This document shows, one piece after another, positions 55,206 through 64,000 of a stretch of DNA of 64,000 bases. The DNA is from Phycisphaerales bacterium (lineage in GTDB: Bacteria > Planctomycetota > Phycisphaerae > Phycisphaerales > UBA1924), in the NCBI GenBank assembly GCA_020853815.1, contig JADYYE010000108.1:16089-80088 (forward strand), read 5' to 3'. Positions within the stretch are counted from its first letter, which is position 1. The number at the start of each line of letters is the position of its first letter. The position numbers were made by a program, and so were the translations under genes. Below the pieces are notes generated by a model. It searched no databases. It was not told the origin of the DNA and saw only the letters and a program-made list of their open reading frames with translations.

Positions 55206-56963
55206 ATGACCAGCACAGCCGAAGCCAGGCCCGCCAACTCACCGCTCGTCCTCATCATCCGCGACGGATGGGGAGAGAATCCCAACCCGTCTCACGACCC
55301 GTTCAACGCGCCGAAGATCGCGGCGTCGCGCGGGCTCACGCCCACCGACGACATGCTGCGGCGAACCTGGCCCAAAACACTGATCAAGACCAGCGGCGAG
55401 GACGTGGGGCTGCCGGGCGTCGGGCCCGAGGCGACCATGGGCAACAGCGAGGTCGGGCACCAAAACATCGGCGCCGGGCGCATCGTGCCGCAGGAGAGCC
55501 TGGTGATGACCAAGGCATGTCATGCGGGCCTGCACACGAATCAGGCGATCAAGGCGGCGATCGAGCGATGCCTGCCCGGAGCCGGCGGGGAACGCCGGAC
55601 CACCCATGAGCGAGCGCTCCACCTGCTCGGCATCAACTCCGACGCGGGCGTTCACGGCCTGCTCGATCACCTCTACGCCATCCTCCGCGCGTGCAAGTCG
55701 CTCGGTCTCACCGAGCGCGTGTACGTCCACCTCTTCACCGACGGGCGCGACACCGGCCCGTACACCGGCAAGGAATACGCGCGGCAGGTCGAGGCCGCGT
55801 GCGCCGAGATCGGCGTGGGCTACGTCGCCAGCGTCGTGGGGCGCTACTACGCGATGGATCGGGATCATCGCTGGGAACGCGTGGCTCTGGCGTACCGCCT
55901 GCTGACCGACGGGCACTACGACGGCGGGGTCGGGCACTTCCGTAACGCCGAGGATGCGATGCAGGAGTACTACGACCATCCATCCGCCGACAACCTTAGG
56001 GGCGACGAGTTCGTGCGTCCGCGCACCTGCGGCGGTCCCAACGGCGGGCATTACAACAGCGACTCCCGCATCAAGGAGGGCGACAGTGTCATCTTCTACA
56101 ACTACCGCGGCGATCGCCCTCGCGAGATCTCGGCCGCTTTCTGCTTTCCCGACAGTGAGTGGGCCAAGGTCAAGCCGAGCCCAGACTCTGGCAAGGTCGG
56201 CTTCGACCGCGGCACCAAGCTCAACCTGCACTATGTCATCATGACCGAGTATTGGGAGAAGCTGCTGCCGCATGTGCAGGGCGTCGCGTTCCCCAGGCCG
56301 CCCAAGATGAAGAACATCGGCGGCGAAGTGATCTCGTCGCTGGGCCTCCGCCAGTTCCGCTGCGCGGAGACGGAGAAATACCCGCACGTCACGTTCTTCT
56401 TCAACGACTATCGCGACGAGCCCTTCGCGGGTGAAACGCGTGAGAATCCCCAATCGCCGAAAGTCGCGACGTATGACCTGAAACCGGAGATGGCGGGGGT
56501 GGAGGTGGCGGACGCGGTGCTGCGCCGCCTGGCGGCCGCGGATTGCGAGGACTTCATCGTCGTGAACTTCGCCAACGGCGACATGGTCGGGCACACGGGG
56601 AATCTCGAGGCCGCCATCAAGGCGTGCGCGACGGTCGACGCGGGCGTGGGAAAGATCATCGACGCGACGCTGAAGCGCGGCGGGTCGCTCATCATCACCG
56701 CCGACCACGGCAATTGCGAGCAGATGTACGACCCGGAGACCAAGGCGCCGCACACCGCGCACACGATCTACGACGTGCCGCTCTTCGTGGTGGGCGAGAA
56801 GTTCCGCAAGGCCACGCTGCGCGGGGACTTCGACGCCTCGGGGTGGTTCAGGCCCGAGACACGGTCCACGCGCGGGCGGCTGGGCGACATCCTCCCCACC
56901 GCCCTGGCGATGATGGGACTGAGCAAGCCGGCGGAGATGACGGGTCGATCGCTGCTGGCGTGA
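55206..56963 (+). CDS. gpmI: 2,3-bisphosphoglycerate-independent phosphoglycerate mutase
   Basis: 585 residues, alkaline phosphatase superfamily with two manganese ions. RDGWGE near the N-terminus, the phosphoserine in ATMGNSEVGHQNIGAGR, TDGRDTGP, FYNYRGDRPREIS, NFANGDMVGHTG and TADHGNCE are all present. Interconverts 3- and 2-phosphoglycerate in glycolysis. A little longer than the usual 510 residues, with extra loops after ERCLPG and PRTCGGPNG. Confidence 0.95.
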   Translation: MTSTAEARPANSPLVLIIRDGWGENPNPSHDPFNAPKIAASRGLTPTDDMLRRTWPKTLIKTSGEDVGLPGVGPEATMGNSEVGHQNIGAGRIVPQESLVMTKACHAGLHTNQAIKAAIERCLPGAGGERRTTHERALHLLGINSDAGVHGLLDHLYAILRACKSLGLTERVYVHLFTDGRDTGPYTGKEYARQVEAACAEIGVGYVASVVGRYYAMDRDHRWERVALAYRLLTDGHYDGGVGHFRNAEDAMQEYYDHPSADNLRGDEFVRPRTCGGPNGGHYNSDSRIKEGDSVIFYNYRGDRPREISAAFCFPDSEWAKVKPSPDSGKVGFDRGTKLNLHYVIMTEYWEKLLPHVQGVAFPRPPKMKNIGGEVISSLGLRQFRCAETEKYPHVTFFFNDYRDEPFAGETRENPQSPKVATYDLKPEMAGVEVADAVLRRLAAADCEDFIVVNFANGDMVGHTGNLEAAIKACATVDAGVGKIIDATLKRGGSLIITADHGNCEQMYDPETKAPHTAHTIYDVPLFVVGEKFRKATLRGDFDASGWFRPETRSTRGRLGDILPTALAMMGLSKPAEMTGRSLLA

Positions 56964-57070
56964 TCGCGGCGGGCTTGGGGTGCCGGCGAATGTGAACAAG
57001 TTTGCAACCACTCGCTTGCGGGCGAAAGGGCGTGTACGCTGAGCCCATGATGAACCGGGAGCTGGAGAGA

Positions 57071-57763
57071 ATGACCCGAAAGCTTGGCACCCTGACGCAC
57101 GTGGCAGCGATGATCGTCGCGATGATCGGCACGCACGCCGCGCTGGCACAGAGCCAGGCGAACACCGCCGCCGCCGGCGTGAGCACAGCACCCGCCGCCG
57201 GCGTGAGCACAACGCCCGCGCCCGGTCCGATCGGGCGGGAGCCGCTCACCTTGAACACCGGGGCGCCCCAGGCCGCGGCCAAGCCCTTCGGCACCGAGGG
57301 GACGCGTTGGCTTGAGTTCGGCGGCCTGGTCGCGGACAACTTCAAGGACTCGGTCGACGCCAACATCCACGCCCGCTACTCGGAGTTCATCGCCAAGGAC
57401 GTCGAGGTGGGCGGCGAGCTTGCGGGATGGAACTTCAACCAGCCGGGCGACAACGCGCTGGGCGGAAGCCTGGTGCTCATCGTGCGCTGGCACTTCCTGA
57501 ATCGCGGCGATTGGTCGCTCTACGCCGACGCCGGCGTGGGCGCGATGGTCGCCGGCGACGACACGCCCGACGACGGCACGAGCTTCAACGTCATGCCGCG
57601 CGTGGGCGCGGGCCTCACCCGCGCGCTCGGCGAGGGCGGGACGCGCCTGGAGCTGGGCGTGCGCTGGCATCACATCAGCAACGCACGAATCACGGGCGAC
57701 GACCACAACCCGTCGCGCGACAGCGTGGCGCTCTATGCGGGCTTCGCGATCCCGTTGAATTGA
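57071..57763 (+). CDS. PagL-like lipid A deacylase (outer-membrane)
   Basis: 230 residues. Signal peptide (MTRKLGTLTHVAAMIVAMIG...ALAQ) then a short Ala/Pro linker with repeated AAGVST-type units, and an eight-stranded beta-barrel. The C-terminal GVRWHHISNARITGDDHNPSRDS carries the His-Ser pair of PagL, which removes the 3-acyl chain of lipid A; the protein ends in an aromatic-poor IPLN. GGGAG lies 9 nt before ATG 57071; ATGs at 57047 and 57050 are in frame. Confidence 0.8.
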   Translation: MTRKLGTLTHVAAMIVAMIGTHAALAQSQANTAAAGVSTAPAAGVSTTPAPGPIGREPLTLNTGAPQAAAKPFGTEGTRWLEFGGLVADNFKDSVDANIHARYSEFIAKDVEVGGELAGWNFNQPGDNALGGSLVLIVRWHFLNRGDWSLYADAGVGAMVAGDDTPDDGTSFNVMPRVGAGLTRALGEGGTRLELGVRWHHISNARITGDDHNPSRDSVALYAGFAIPLN

Positions 57764-57772
57764 GGTCGGCGA

Positions 57773-58729
57773 TCAGCCCGCGGCGCGGAGCTTGCCCGTC
57801 GTGTTCGTCGGGAGTTCCGAGCACACGATCTTGTTGCGCCCGGTTTTCTTGGCGGAGTAGAGGTTCTGGTCCGCGGCGTGCAGCCACGCGTCGGGCGTTG
57901 CGTCGCACGCGCCCGCGCACCCCGCCACGCCGATCGAGATCGTCACCCGCCGATCCGGGTGCGTGGGCCAGTTCGTGCCCTCCAACGACGTGCGAACCCG
58001 CTCGCACAGGACCAGAGCGTCCTTAGGCGACGTGTCCGTCATGATCAGCACGAACTCCTCGCCGCCGTAGCGGCACGCGACATCGGATTGGCGGCACGCG
58101 GCCTGGAGAATCTTGGCCATGCCCTGGATGACCGCGTCGCCCGCGGGGTGCCCGTAGGTGTCGTTGATCGACTTGAAATGATCGATGTCAAGGATGGCGA
58201 CCGAGAGCGGGCGGGCGTGTCGCGTGCAGCGCGACACTTCCTCGGTCCATCGCGTGTCAAAGTAGCGCCGGTTCCACAGGCCCGAAAGCCCGTCGATCTG
58301 GGCCCGCTGCGAGAGCATCTGGATCAGGTGCTGCATCCGCAGCGCCGAGCGCACCCGAACCTTCAGCTCCGCGATGTCGAAGGGCTTGGTGACATAGTCC
58401 ACGGCCCCGAGGTCAAAGGCCGTCACCTTATCCTGGGCGTTTTGCAGGCCCGACAGGATGATCACCGGGGTGTTCATCGTCGCCTGGTCTTCTTTGAGCG
58501 TCCGCAGCACCTCATAGCCGTCCATCACCGGCATGTCGAGATCGAGCAGGATGAGCGAGGGATGAATCTGCCGGGCCATTTCGAGCCCCGCCGCCCCGTC
58601 CTCGGCCGAATGAACGTCGAGGTCTTCCACGCGCAGCCTCGCCTTGAGAAGGCGATGCACGTCCGGCGAATCGTCCACGATCAGGACGATCGGCTTGGCG
58701 CTGGTCGGGTTGGACGGGTCGATCGTCAT
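57773..58729 (-). CDS. REC-GGDEF response-regulator diguanylate cyclase
   Basis: 318 residues. Receiver domain (about 13-130) with phosphoacceptor Asp63 (LLDLDMP) and Lys115 (VTKPFD); GGDEF domain (about 145-305) with GGEEF at 222-226 and an I-site RQSD at 213-216 for product inhibition. Makes c-di-GMP when phosphorylated. The Hpt gene is 62 bp upstream on the same strand and could pass the phosphoryl group to it. Confidence 0.93.
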   Translation of the reverse strand: MTIDPSNPTSAKPIVLIVDDSPDVHRLLKARLRVEDLDVHSAEDGAAGLEMARQIHPSLILLDLDMPVMDGYEVLRTLKEDQATMNTPVIILSGLQNAQDKVTAFDLGAVDYVTKPFDIAELKVRVRSALRMQHLIQMLSQRAQIDGLSGLWNRRYFDTRWTEEVSRCTRHARPLSVAILDIDHFKSINDTYGHPAGDAVIQGMAKILQAACRQSDVACRYGGEEFVLIMTDTSPKDALVLCERVRTSLEGTNWPTHPDRRVTISIGVAGCAGACDATPDAWLHAADQNLYSAKKTGRNKIVCSELPTNTTGKLRAAG

Positions 58730-58791
58730 GCGTCGTGAGCGGGCCGAACCTCAAGTGGACTTCGCAAGGAGCAAGATCGAACGCCGGCGGT

Positions 58792-59127
58792 TCAGCGGTG
58801 GGCCGCACGCGAGCACAGGTCGATCAGCTCGTCGATCTGCGACTTGAACGCCGAGAGCTCCGCGGTCGCGGGGGCCTGACGCATCAGGTCTTCAAGGGCC
58901 GCGGCGGCCGCCCCGATGGTGGGGAACCCATAGCCCGGGGCCGCCCCGCGCAGCTGATGGGCAAGCCTCTTCAAGTCCGTCCCGCGTGCCTGCGTCACGG
59001 CGCTGTGGATGGCCTCGACCCGCTTGGGCAACTCGGCGACAAAGCTCTCGACCAATTCCGCCATGTCGGCGTCGTTGGCGTACTCGCTCAGAATGGGACC
59101 GCGCGACGAAGCGTTCTGATTGGCCAT
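58792..59127 (-). CDS. Histidine phosphotransfer (Hpt) protein
   Basis: 111 residues, helical bundle with the Hpt motif LAHQLRGAAPGYGF; phospho-His57. Acts as an intermediate in phosphorelays. Forms an operon with the REC-GGDEF gene downstream. Its cognate hybrid kinase is not in the window. Confidence 0.88.
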   Translation of the reverse strand: MANQNASSRGPILSEYANDADMAELVESFVAELPKRVEAIHSAVTQARGTDLKRLAHQLRGAAPGYGFPTIGAAAAALEDLMRQAPATAELSAFKSQIDELIDLCSRAAHR

Positions 59128-59303
59128 GGACGGTACTCCGAGACTGTGAGACTCCCACTGTCATCGGCGCGGGCGGACTAGGGGTTTACCACCGGAACGC
59201 GATTCTGTTCAACGAGTTCTCAACCCCGATTTCAATTCAATGGAAGGGGTTCCCCCACGTCCCAGAAAAACGGGCGTGGCGTTCTCGGGCCCAAAAACGA
59301 AAC

Positions 59304-59325
59304 GCCCCGCGATCGCTCGCGGGGC
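59304..59325 (-). terminator. Intrinsic terminator of tRNA-Glu
   Basis: Perfect 9-bp stem GCCCCGCGA / TCGCGGGGC with loop TCGC, followed on the minus strand by GTTTCGTTTTTGG; lies 8 bp beyond the tRNA 3' end. Confidence 0.9.
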
Positions 59326-59332
59326 TTCCGAA

Positions 59333-59407
59333 TGACCCCAAGGGGATTTGAACCCCTGTTACCAGGATGAGAACCTGGTGTCCTAGACCAGGCTAGACGA
59401 TGGGGCC
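59333..59407 (-). tRNA. tRNA-Glu (anticodon CUC)
   Basis: 75 nt. Acceptor GGCCCCA / TGGGGTC, anticodon stem CCAGG / CCTGG with loop TTCTCAT (anticodon CTC), T-arm AGGGG TTCAAAT CCCCT, discriminator A; CCA not encoded. Followed by a strong terminator. Confidence 0.95.
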
Positions 59408-59606
59408 ATGCTCAAAACCAAGCCCATCAGGGCCAACACGATAGGCCCAAGAACACGCGCGTCAACCAACGTGTGCGTGGACAAACTTGCAGCCCAAAGG
59501 GCGAGCTCGAATCGCATCAATTTGAATGAACTGACCTTCAATCATGTGCATCTCGTCTCCTCGGCACCATGCCACTTGCCAGGATCAAGAACGAGAAAAC
59601 GGGTAT

Positions 59607-59825
59607 TCAACGGCGATTCGGCACCCGTAGCTCGATTTCAAGGTACTGCAGAAGCCGCCCTGCTGTCTCCGCATAGATGTCGCGGGCACCGCGCATGTAG
59701 TTGCTCAACGCCACAGGGTGAACGCCGGAGGCCCGCGCAATCGCAGCTTGGGACTCCCCTGCTTGACGACGCCTTCCCACCTCAGCCCTTATCGCCGCGC
59801 GAATGATGTCATCGCCAACGCTCAA
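59607..59825 (-). CDS. Small HTH (Cro/CI-type) protein
   Basis: 72 residues from TTG 59825. GESQAAIARASGVHPVALSNYMRGARDIYAETAGRLLQYLEI is an HTH_3 domain. Stands alone next to tRNA-Glu; no integrase or att repeat is nearby, so it is either a solitary regulator or the last trace of an older element. Confidence 0.6.
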   Translation of the reverse strand: MSVGDDIIRAAIRAEVGRRRQAGESQAAIARASGVHPVALSNYMRGARDIYAETAGRLLQYLEIELRVPNRR

Positions 59826-59984
59826 AACCCGAATGTCGCGTTCCCGCGGCAGTCGGGGAGCCCCGCCCGGCCTAGGGCACCGGGCGAGGCAGGAATCCTT
59901 GCCAAGCTCGAAAGTGACCTGTCATGATCCGCCGAGGGACAATCACCAAAGCGATCACATTGATCTCTTTGCCCAACCAATGTC

Positions 59985-60284
59985 TCAGCACGCCGCGGCC
60001 ACCTGGCGGCGGAGCTGGGCCAGGGCGTAGACCGCGGCCTCGGCCTCGGACTTTCCAACCACCGCCCCCACCGTCGCGCCGCTGGCGTCGCGCCATTCGG
60101 CCCGGAAGCAGTCGAACAACTGAACATGCCGGACCGCCAGCGAGAACCCGCTCTCGCCAAACTCGCGGTTCACCCGCGCCACGTTCGGATAAAACGTGCC
60201 GTCGCTTCTGCAATCGCAGCCCGAAAGATCGAGCGTGGTCCAGCCGGAGGCGAGCAGCTCGTCGATCGCAAAGTCGAGCCCCAT
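59985..60284 (-). CDS. Uncharacterised small protein
   Basis: 99 residues, alpha/beta, with DLSGCDCRSDGTFYPN and a C-terminal helix (GKSEAEAAVYALAQLRRQV). No family recognised. ATG 60284 is preferred over 60290 because AGGAG lies 6 nt upstream of it. Confidence 0.6.
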   Translation of the reverse strand: MGLDFAIDELLASGWTTLDLSGCDCRSDGTFYPNVARVNREFGESGFSLAVRHVQLFDCFRAEWRDASGATVGAVVGKSEAEAAVYALAQLRRQVAAAC

Positions 60285-60436
60285 CGGCATCTCCTTGAGA
60301 GGCGTCCAGACGCTTCCTCACGCCGACCGCCGAGCCGGCGCGCACCTACGCCCTCTCTCCGTTCCGAATGGAGTTTAGCAAGCCGGAGGCACGCCGCAAC
60401 TCCCGCCCACCCGCCGATCCGGTTTTCCGCGCGATT

Positions 60437-61315
60437 TCAGACCCCGACGGCCCGGCGTCGGGGGACCGGGGCCGATATCACCTTGGGGACGTAGTCGTAC
60501 ATGGCCCGAATCGAGGCCCCGACCATCTGGGCCGCCTCGTCCGTCGCGCCGTATTGGCCTGAGAGCCATGCCCGGTCGTACTCGTGGACCAGCCAGCCGT
60601 CAAAGCCGCTGGCGCGCAACGCCGACAGCGTGCCCGCCACGTCGAATTCACCATCGCCCAGGGTGCAAGGGGTGCCGAGGCGATAATCCTTGAGCTTGAC
60701 GGAGAGGACACGATCACCCAGGACGTTCAGGCCGTCCGCAGGGTTTTCGCCCGCGAGCCTGGCGACCGCGGGGCAATAGGCGACGCCGACCAGCGGGCTG
60801 TCGACGGCGTCGAGGATCTCCATTACGCCCGCGGCGGTGGCGAATGAGCCGCCGTTTTCCAGCACGAGACGCACGCCGCGGTTCCGCGCGTGGTCCGCCG
60901 CCTTTCCGAGGCGTTCGGCGATGCGTGCGACGGCCGAGACGCGCGACTCGCTGCCGGGAATCTCAAACGCGAAGACGCGCACGAGCGGGCACGCCAGCGA
61001 CTGCGCCAGGTCGATCGCGGACTTGGCCTCTCGCACTGATTTTTCCGTATCGCACAGGGCCCGCCCGAGCACCGGCGGGTTGATCGGCGCATCGAATCGC
61101 ACCGACGTTCCGATGCACGCGATCGCGCAGCCGGCGCGATCGAAAAGTCGACGCACTTTCTCGGCGCTGGTCAACGTGGGATCGCACGCGGCCTGGGTCG
61201 AGCCGGTTCCGAATGAACGCAGTTCAACGCCCAGCGCCCCCACCGATTCGGCGAAGGCCGCCACGCGCTCGAGGGTCCAATCAAGGCAGGCAACGGTGCT
61301 GAATGCTGGCTTCAT
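60437..61315 (-). CDS. Sugar phosphate isomerase/epimerase-type TIM barrel
   Basis: 292 residues, AP-endonuclease-2-like TIM barrel. VELRSFGTG, CPLVRVFAFEIPG, VRLVLENGGSF, VGVAYCPAVA, SVKLKDYR and GWLVHEYDRAW give the metal-binding Glu, Asp and His positions of xylose isomerase-like enzymes (Glu in LENGG and HEY). Substrate unknown. ATG 61315 opens the homologous part. Confidence 0.8.
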   Translation of the reverse strand: MKPAFSTVACLDWTLERVAAFAESVGALGVELRSFGTGSTQAACDPTLTSAEKVRRLFDRAGCAIACIGTSVRFDAPINPPVLGRALCDTEKSVREAKSAIDLAQSLACPLVRVFAFEIPGSESRVSAVARIAERLGKAADHARNRGVRLVLENGGSFATAAGVMEILDAVDSPLVGVAYCPAVARLAGENPADGLNVLGDRVLSVKLKDYRLGTPCTLGDGEFDVAGTLSALRASGFDGWLVHEYDRAWLSGQYGATDEAAQMVGASIRAMYDYVPKVISAPVPRRRAVGV

Positions 61316-61599
61316 GCCCTGCGATTCCTGAAAAGCGGGAGAAAACACGTCCGAATACGCGGACGTGTGGAGGGGTATGGTACGGTGCCCGACTGGACTC
61401 TCCAAGCGGCCATCACGCGAGAATCGACCGAACATTTCCCTACATCGACCACCCAGCTTGCGGGAGTGGAACGCACGGCCGGGGTGGCGGTCCAACATTG
61501 ATGAATCCCCGCGAAACGGTCGATGACCCGGATATGACCGAGCCCTCGAATGGCGACTTGCGGGAAGGGAACGAGCCCGATACTGTTCCGTCTCAAGCC

Positions 61600-61869
61600 A
61601 TGACGACCACGCCCCATAATCGCTCGTGCGTCTCGCGGATTGCTCCCTTGGCCTTTGGCTGCCTTCTGGCGGCCGGCGCGTGCCTTGGGGGTTGCAGCAC
61701 CACCACTCATGACGAGTACTTCGCGATCCGGGAGATCGTGGTTGAGCCCGCGCGCGGCGACGGCACGATGATCGCCTCACGCGATGACGCCCGCGAATCC
61801 GACGGCCTGCTCGCCGACGCCTCACGCCCGGCCCGCGGGTCGAACTCGACCGTCCTGGCGACGGAGTGA
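61600..61869 (+). CDS. Small lipoprotein
   Basis: 89 residues. Signal II peptide with lipobox LGGC after a hydrophobic helix (APLAFGCLLAAGACLGG), then STTTHDEYFAIREIVVEPARGDG. The mature part is short and unordered. In-frame starts further upstream (61501, 61534) would put a hydrophilic extension before the signal peptide and are less likely. Function unknown. Confidence 0.6.
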   Translation: MTTTPHNRSCVSRIAPLAFGCLLAAGACLGGCSTTTHDEYFAIREIVVEPARGDGTMIASRDDARESDGLLADASRPARGSNSTVLATE

Positions 61870-61984
61870 CCAAGCTTTTCAACTTGGGTCGGCTCAGGGT
61901 CGGCGAGTAATCGCGGCTTCTCCACGCGCGATCGCATTCCGTGGTCTCGGTGTTTTTTTCGAACCGCGATGCAGTTCGTCCGCC

Positions 61985-62893
61985 CTACTTGGCGCTCGTC
62001 CCGCCCTCCGACGCCGGAAAATCCAGCGTGAAGTCCGAGCCGCGGCCCGGCTCGGAGTGAACATCGATCCGCCCGTGATGTCCCTCGACAATGCGGCGCG
62101 TGGTGGGCAGGCCCAGGCCCGTGCCGCCCGCCTTGGTCGTGAAGTATGGGCGGAAGATCTTGTCGCGCGTTTCGGCGTCCATGCCGGGGCCGGTGTCGAT
62201 CACGTGCAGCGCCACCGCGGGGAGCTTGTCCGCGTCGGTGACGCGGCGCGTCCGCAGGATCAACTCGCGTGAAGTACTCGATCCGCCCGCCTCGCCCGTG
62301 CGCGGCGTGCCTTGCGTCATGGCCTGCACGGCGTTGAGCATGAGGTTCAGGATCGCCTGCTTCACGTGCGGCACATCGAGGTCGGCCGTGAGCTTCTCAT
62401 TCGCCAGCTCGGCGCGAAGGCGAACGCCCTGCTGCTCGCACTGGGGCAGGAAGAAGTCGACGAGCTCGTCGACGACGGCGTTCAGGTCCGCGGGCTTTGC
62501 CTCGATGCGCAGCTCGCCGGCGTATTCGAGGAAGTCCGACAGGATTCCCTTCAATCGCTCGACCTCGCGCCGGAGCGACGCGACACGCCGGGCCAAGCGC
62601 GACTTGGCCTCGGGCTCGCCTGACAGTTCCTCGATGCCCTCTTCGAGGAGCTGGGCGTTGAGGCCGATCGTGGAGAGCGGGTTCTTGATCTCGTGGGCCA
62701 GGCCGCCGGTCATGGAGCCGAGTTCGGCCAGGCGTTCCGCGGATCGCGCGCGTCTCTCCGCGGCGCGGGCCCGAGCGAGCTGGCGGCGTGAGCGCGTGCG
62801 CAGCACGTACGCGCCGGCGAGCGAGCCAACCAGGAGACCGAGAAAGAACCACATCGCGGGATGCACGGGGGACGATACGCGAGAGAGCATCAT
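61985..62893 (-). CDS. NtrB-like sensor histidine kinase
   Basis: 302 residues. One N-terminal transmembrane helix (about 14-31), a short coiled coil, then HisKA with phospho-His67 (GGLAHEIKNPLS) and HATPase_c with N-box LNLMLNAVQAM, G1 DTGPGMD and G2 GGTGLGL. No sensor domain is visible, so it probably senses through the membrane or a partner. No response regulator is adjacent. Confidence 0.9.
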   Translation of the reverse strand: MMLSRVSSPVHPAMWFFLGLLVGSLAGAYVLRTRSRRQLARARAAERRARSAERLAELGSMTGGLAHEIKNPLSTIGLNAQLLEEGIEELSGEPEAKSRLARRVASLRREVERLKGILSDFLEYAGELRIEAKPADLNAVVDELVDFFLPQCEQQGVRLRAELANEKLTADLDVPHVKQAILNLMLNAVQAMTQGTPRTGEAGGSSTSRELILRTRRVTDADKLPAVALHVIDTGPGMDAETRDKIFRPYFTTKAGGTGLGLPTTRRIVEGHHGRIDVHSEPGRGSDFTLDFPASEGGTSAK

Positions 62894-62899
62894 CCGGCG

Positions 62900-63187
62900 C
62901 TAGCGCCGCGGTGAACGCACATGGGCGCGGCGCGGCGGCACCACAACCTCGGCGGTTTCGACGCGTGCGACTTTGGTCGCCTTCCAACCCTTGTCGCTGG
63001 AGTTTGCGTCGTAGCGGACGTGCGAGCCGTCCTTCAGCACGCGGAAGCCGTCGCCTTCGATGACGCTGAAGTGGACGAAGATATCCTGGCCTTCGGGTCC
63101 GACGATGAAGCCGAAGCCCTTGCGGGGGTCAAACCACTTGACCACGCCCTCAACGCCGCTGATCGATTGGGGAGTCTGCTCGCTCAC
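62900..63187 (-). CDS. Cold-shock (CSD) protein
   Basis: 95 residues from GTG 63187 (GAGG 8 nt upstream). RNP1 KGFGFI and RNP2 DIFVHF with VVKWFDPRK and a C-terminal Arg-rich tail (PPRRAHVRSPRR). Binds single-stranded RNA/DNA. The spacing to the histidine kinase start is 6 bp, so the two are likely co-transcribed. Confidence 0.9.
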   Translation of the reverse strand: MSEQTPQSISGVEGVVKWFDPRKGFGFIVGPEGQDIFVHFSVIEGDGFRVLKDGSHVRYDANSSDKGWKATKVARVETAEVVVPPRRAHVRSPRR

Positions 63188-63399
63188 GGTGCGATCCTCG
63201 TGCACCTGTCGTCCACGCTGGGCTCGGCGCGACATGCACGCCGCCAGCCGCCAACGGGCGTCCCGCAGCCAAAGCGGCGGAGCATCGCTTCTCCTCGCGC
63301 GGGCGCCACACACGCCCACGTCCCCCGACGGCACCCAATCACGCCCACGAGACCGGGATCATCAAGCAGAGTAACGATTCCGCAATCCAATCGCAAGCC

Positions 63400-63426
63400 G
63401 ACCACCGGGGATCGCCCCCGGTGGTC
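63400..63426. terminator. Hairpin between pnp and the cold-shock gene
   Basis: Perfect 10-bp stem GACCACCGGG / CCCGGTGGTC with a 7-nt loop. There is no T-tract on either side, so it may be a processing or stability hairpin of the pnp 3' end rather than a classical terminator. Confidence 0.5.
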
Positions 63427-63477
63427 GGTGAAATTACGAACAAAGAGCAAACTTATCGGAATTGATTACGTGGTTGA

Positions 63478-64000
63478 TCAGCGGCCGGCGGGCGCCGGCT
63501 GCGAGGGCTGCCCGCCGCCGGTCTTCTTGGCCTCATCGAGCAGCACGGCCTTGCGGCTGAGCTTGATGCGGCCCTGGTCGTCGACGAGGATGACCTTGAC
63601 CTTCACCACATCTCCCACGCGCACCACGTCGCCAACGCTCTTGACGTAGCCGTCCGCGAGCTCGGAGATGTGGCACATGCCGTCCGTTCCCGGCGCCAGT
63701 TCGATGAATGCGCCGAAGTCCTTGGTGCTGACGACCTTGCCCGTGTAGATGCTGCCGACCTTGATCTCGGCGCACATCGCCTCGATCTCCTGGCGGGCGC
63801 CCTCGATCGATTCGTGGTTCGGGCCGGCGAGCGTGACGCTGCCGTCGTCCTCGACGTCGATGGTGATGCCGTGCTTGTCCTGAAGGGCGCGGATCATCTT
63901 GCCGCCCGGGCCGCTCAGCTTGCCGCTCTTCTCCGGGTCGATCGGGATGGTGACCAGGCGCGGCGCGAGCGGCGAGATCTCCGGGCGCGGCGAGGCGATG
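63478..64000 (-). CDS. pnp: Polyribonucleotide nucleotidyltransferase, C-terminal part
   Basis: The 3' end of pnp; the gene continues beyond the window. Visible: PRPEISPLAPRLVTIPI, KH domain GPGGKMIRALQDKHGITID, and S1 domain VGSIYTGKVVSTKDFGAFIELAPGTDGMCHISEL. The tail is short and Pro/Gly-rich (GGGQPSQPAPAGR). PNPase degrades RNA 3' to 5' with phosphate. Confidence 0.95.
   Translation of the reverse strand, partial: IASPRPEISPLAPRLVTIPIDPEKSGKLSGPGGKMIRALQDKHGITIDVEDDGSVTLAGPNHESIEGARQEIEAMCAEIKVGSIYTGKVVSTKDFGAFIELAPGTDGMCHISELADGYVKSVGDVVRVGDVVKVKVILVDDQGRIKLSRKAVLLDEAKKTGGGQPSQPAPAGR

Noticed and set aside
59333..59825. Second tRNA-associated mobile element at tRNA-Glu
   Set aside because: Only a small HTH gene lies nearby. 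No integrase and no duplicated tRNA 3' end is present in the window.

Overview
The window is high-GC bacterial DNA, most likely from a member of the Planctomycetota, class Phycisphaerae. The support is indirect: two secreted proteins end in a PEP-CTERM-like 'PAPASLALLGLGGL..GRRRR' tail, a carboxypeptidase carries the dockerin/EF-hand tail common in that class, and DUF1573, STN-like and PilZ proteins have the same flavour. No rRNA is present to settle the taxonomy.

Host part, left (1-35.8 kb). Mostly housekeeping and envelope genes: a GAF/fRMsr-like protein and rpsR; a DUF1573, rhodanese and DoxX/MauE cluster; a dihydrouridine synthase with an in-frame repeat insertion; a secreted zinc carboxypeptidase; a LolC/LolD-type ABC exporter; two tandem PEP-CTERM-like paralogues, each with its own terminator; thyX; a TPR-protease-PDZ protein; purN; a STAS protein and a hotdog thioesterase; a His-rich DinB protein; nadB with a coupled lipoprotein; an M28 peptidase; full-length gcvP; a KimA-like potassium transporter behind a clear c-di-AMP (ydaO-type) riboswitch; a HAD phosphatase; an STN-like secreted protein divergent from a striking low-complexity 'TPFN/GHTCPVTG' protein; and hrpA. 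Short 7-8 bp tandem repeats of a few recurring types lie between the genes.

Mobile element (35,780-52,895). A 17.1 kb integrative element sits in the 3' end of a tRNA-Thr(CGU) gene, bounded by a perfect 42-bp direct repeat. Right end: a Cro/CI-type regulator and a tyrosine integrase read rightward, facing a leftward operon (several small HTH proteins and an AAA/RepA-like ATPase) across overlapping divergent promoters that look leaderless. A 463-bp gene-free stretch with two large alternating purine-pyrimidine palindromes follows. A chain of small overlapping genes then leads into two very large proteins that resemble podovirus internal virion (ejection) proteins. No capsid, portal, terminase or tail gene is recognisable. 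Left end: an excisionase-like HTH protein, a small protein and a DUF433/PIN-like toxin-antitoxin pair read rightward.

The most interesting observation is at the attachment site. The integrase reading frame crosses it. In the integrated state the protein ends 7 residues past the repeat, inside antisense tRNA sequence. If the element circularises, the frame stays open for 70 more codons encoded at the far left end (35,822-36,034), and its stop codon overlaps the TTG start of the excisionase-like gene (TTGA). Integration would therefore change the integrase C-terminus and uncouple int from xis.

Host part, right (52.9-64 kb). The intact tRNA-Thr, a PilZ protein, YggS-type PLP protein, peroxiredoxin, gpmI, a PagL-like lipid A deacylase, a REC-GGDEF diguanylate cyclase and an Hpt protein, tRNA-Glu(CUC) with terminator, a small HTH protein, a sugar-phosphate isomerase-type TIM barrel, a lipoprotein, an NtrB-like histidine kinase, a cold-shock protein and the 3' part of pnp.
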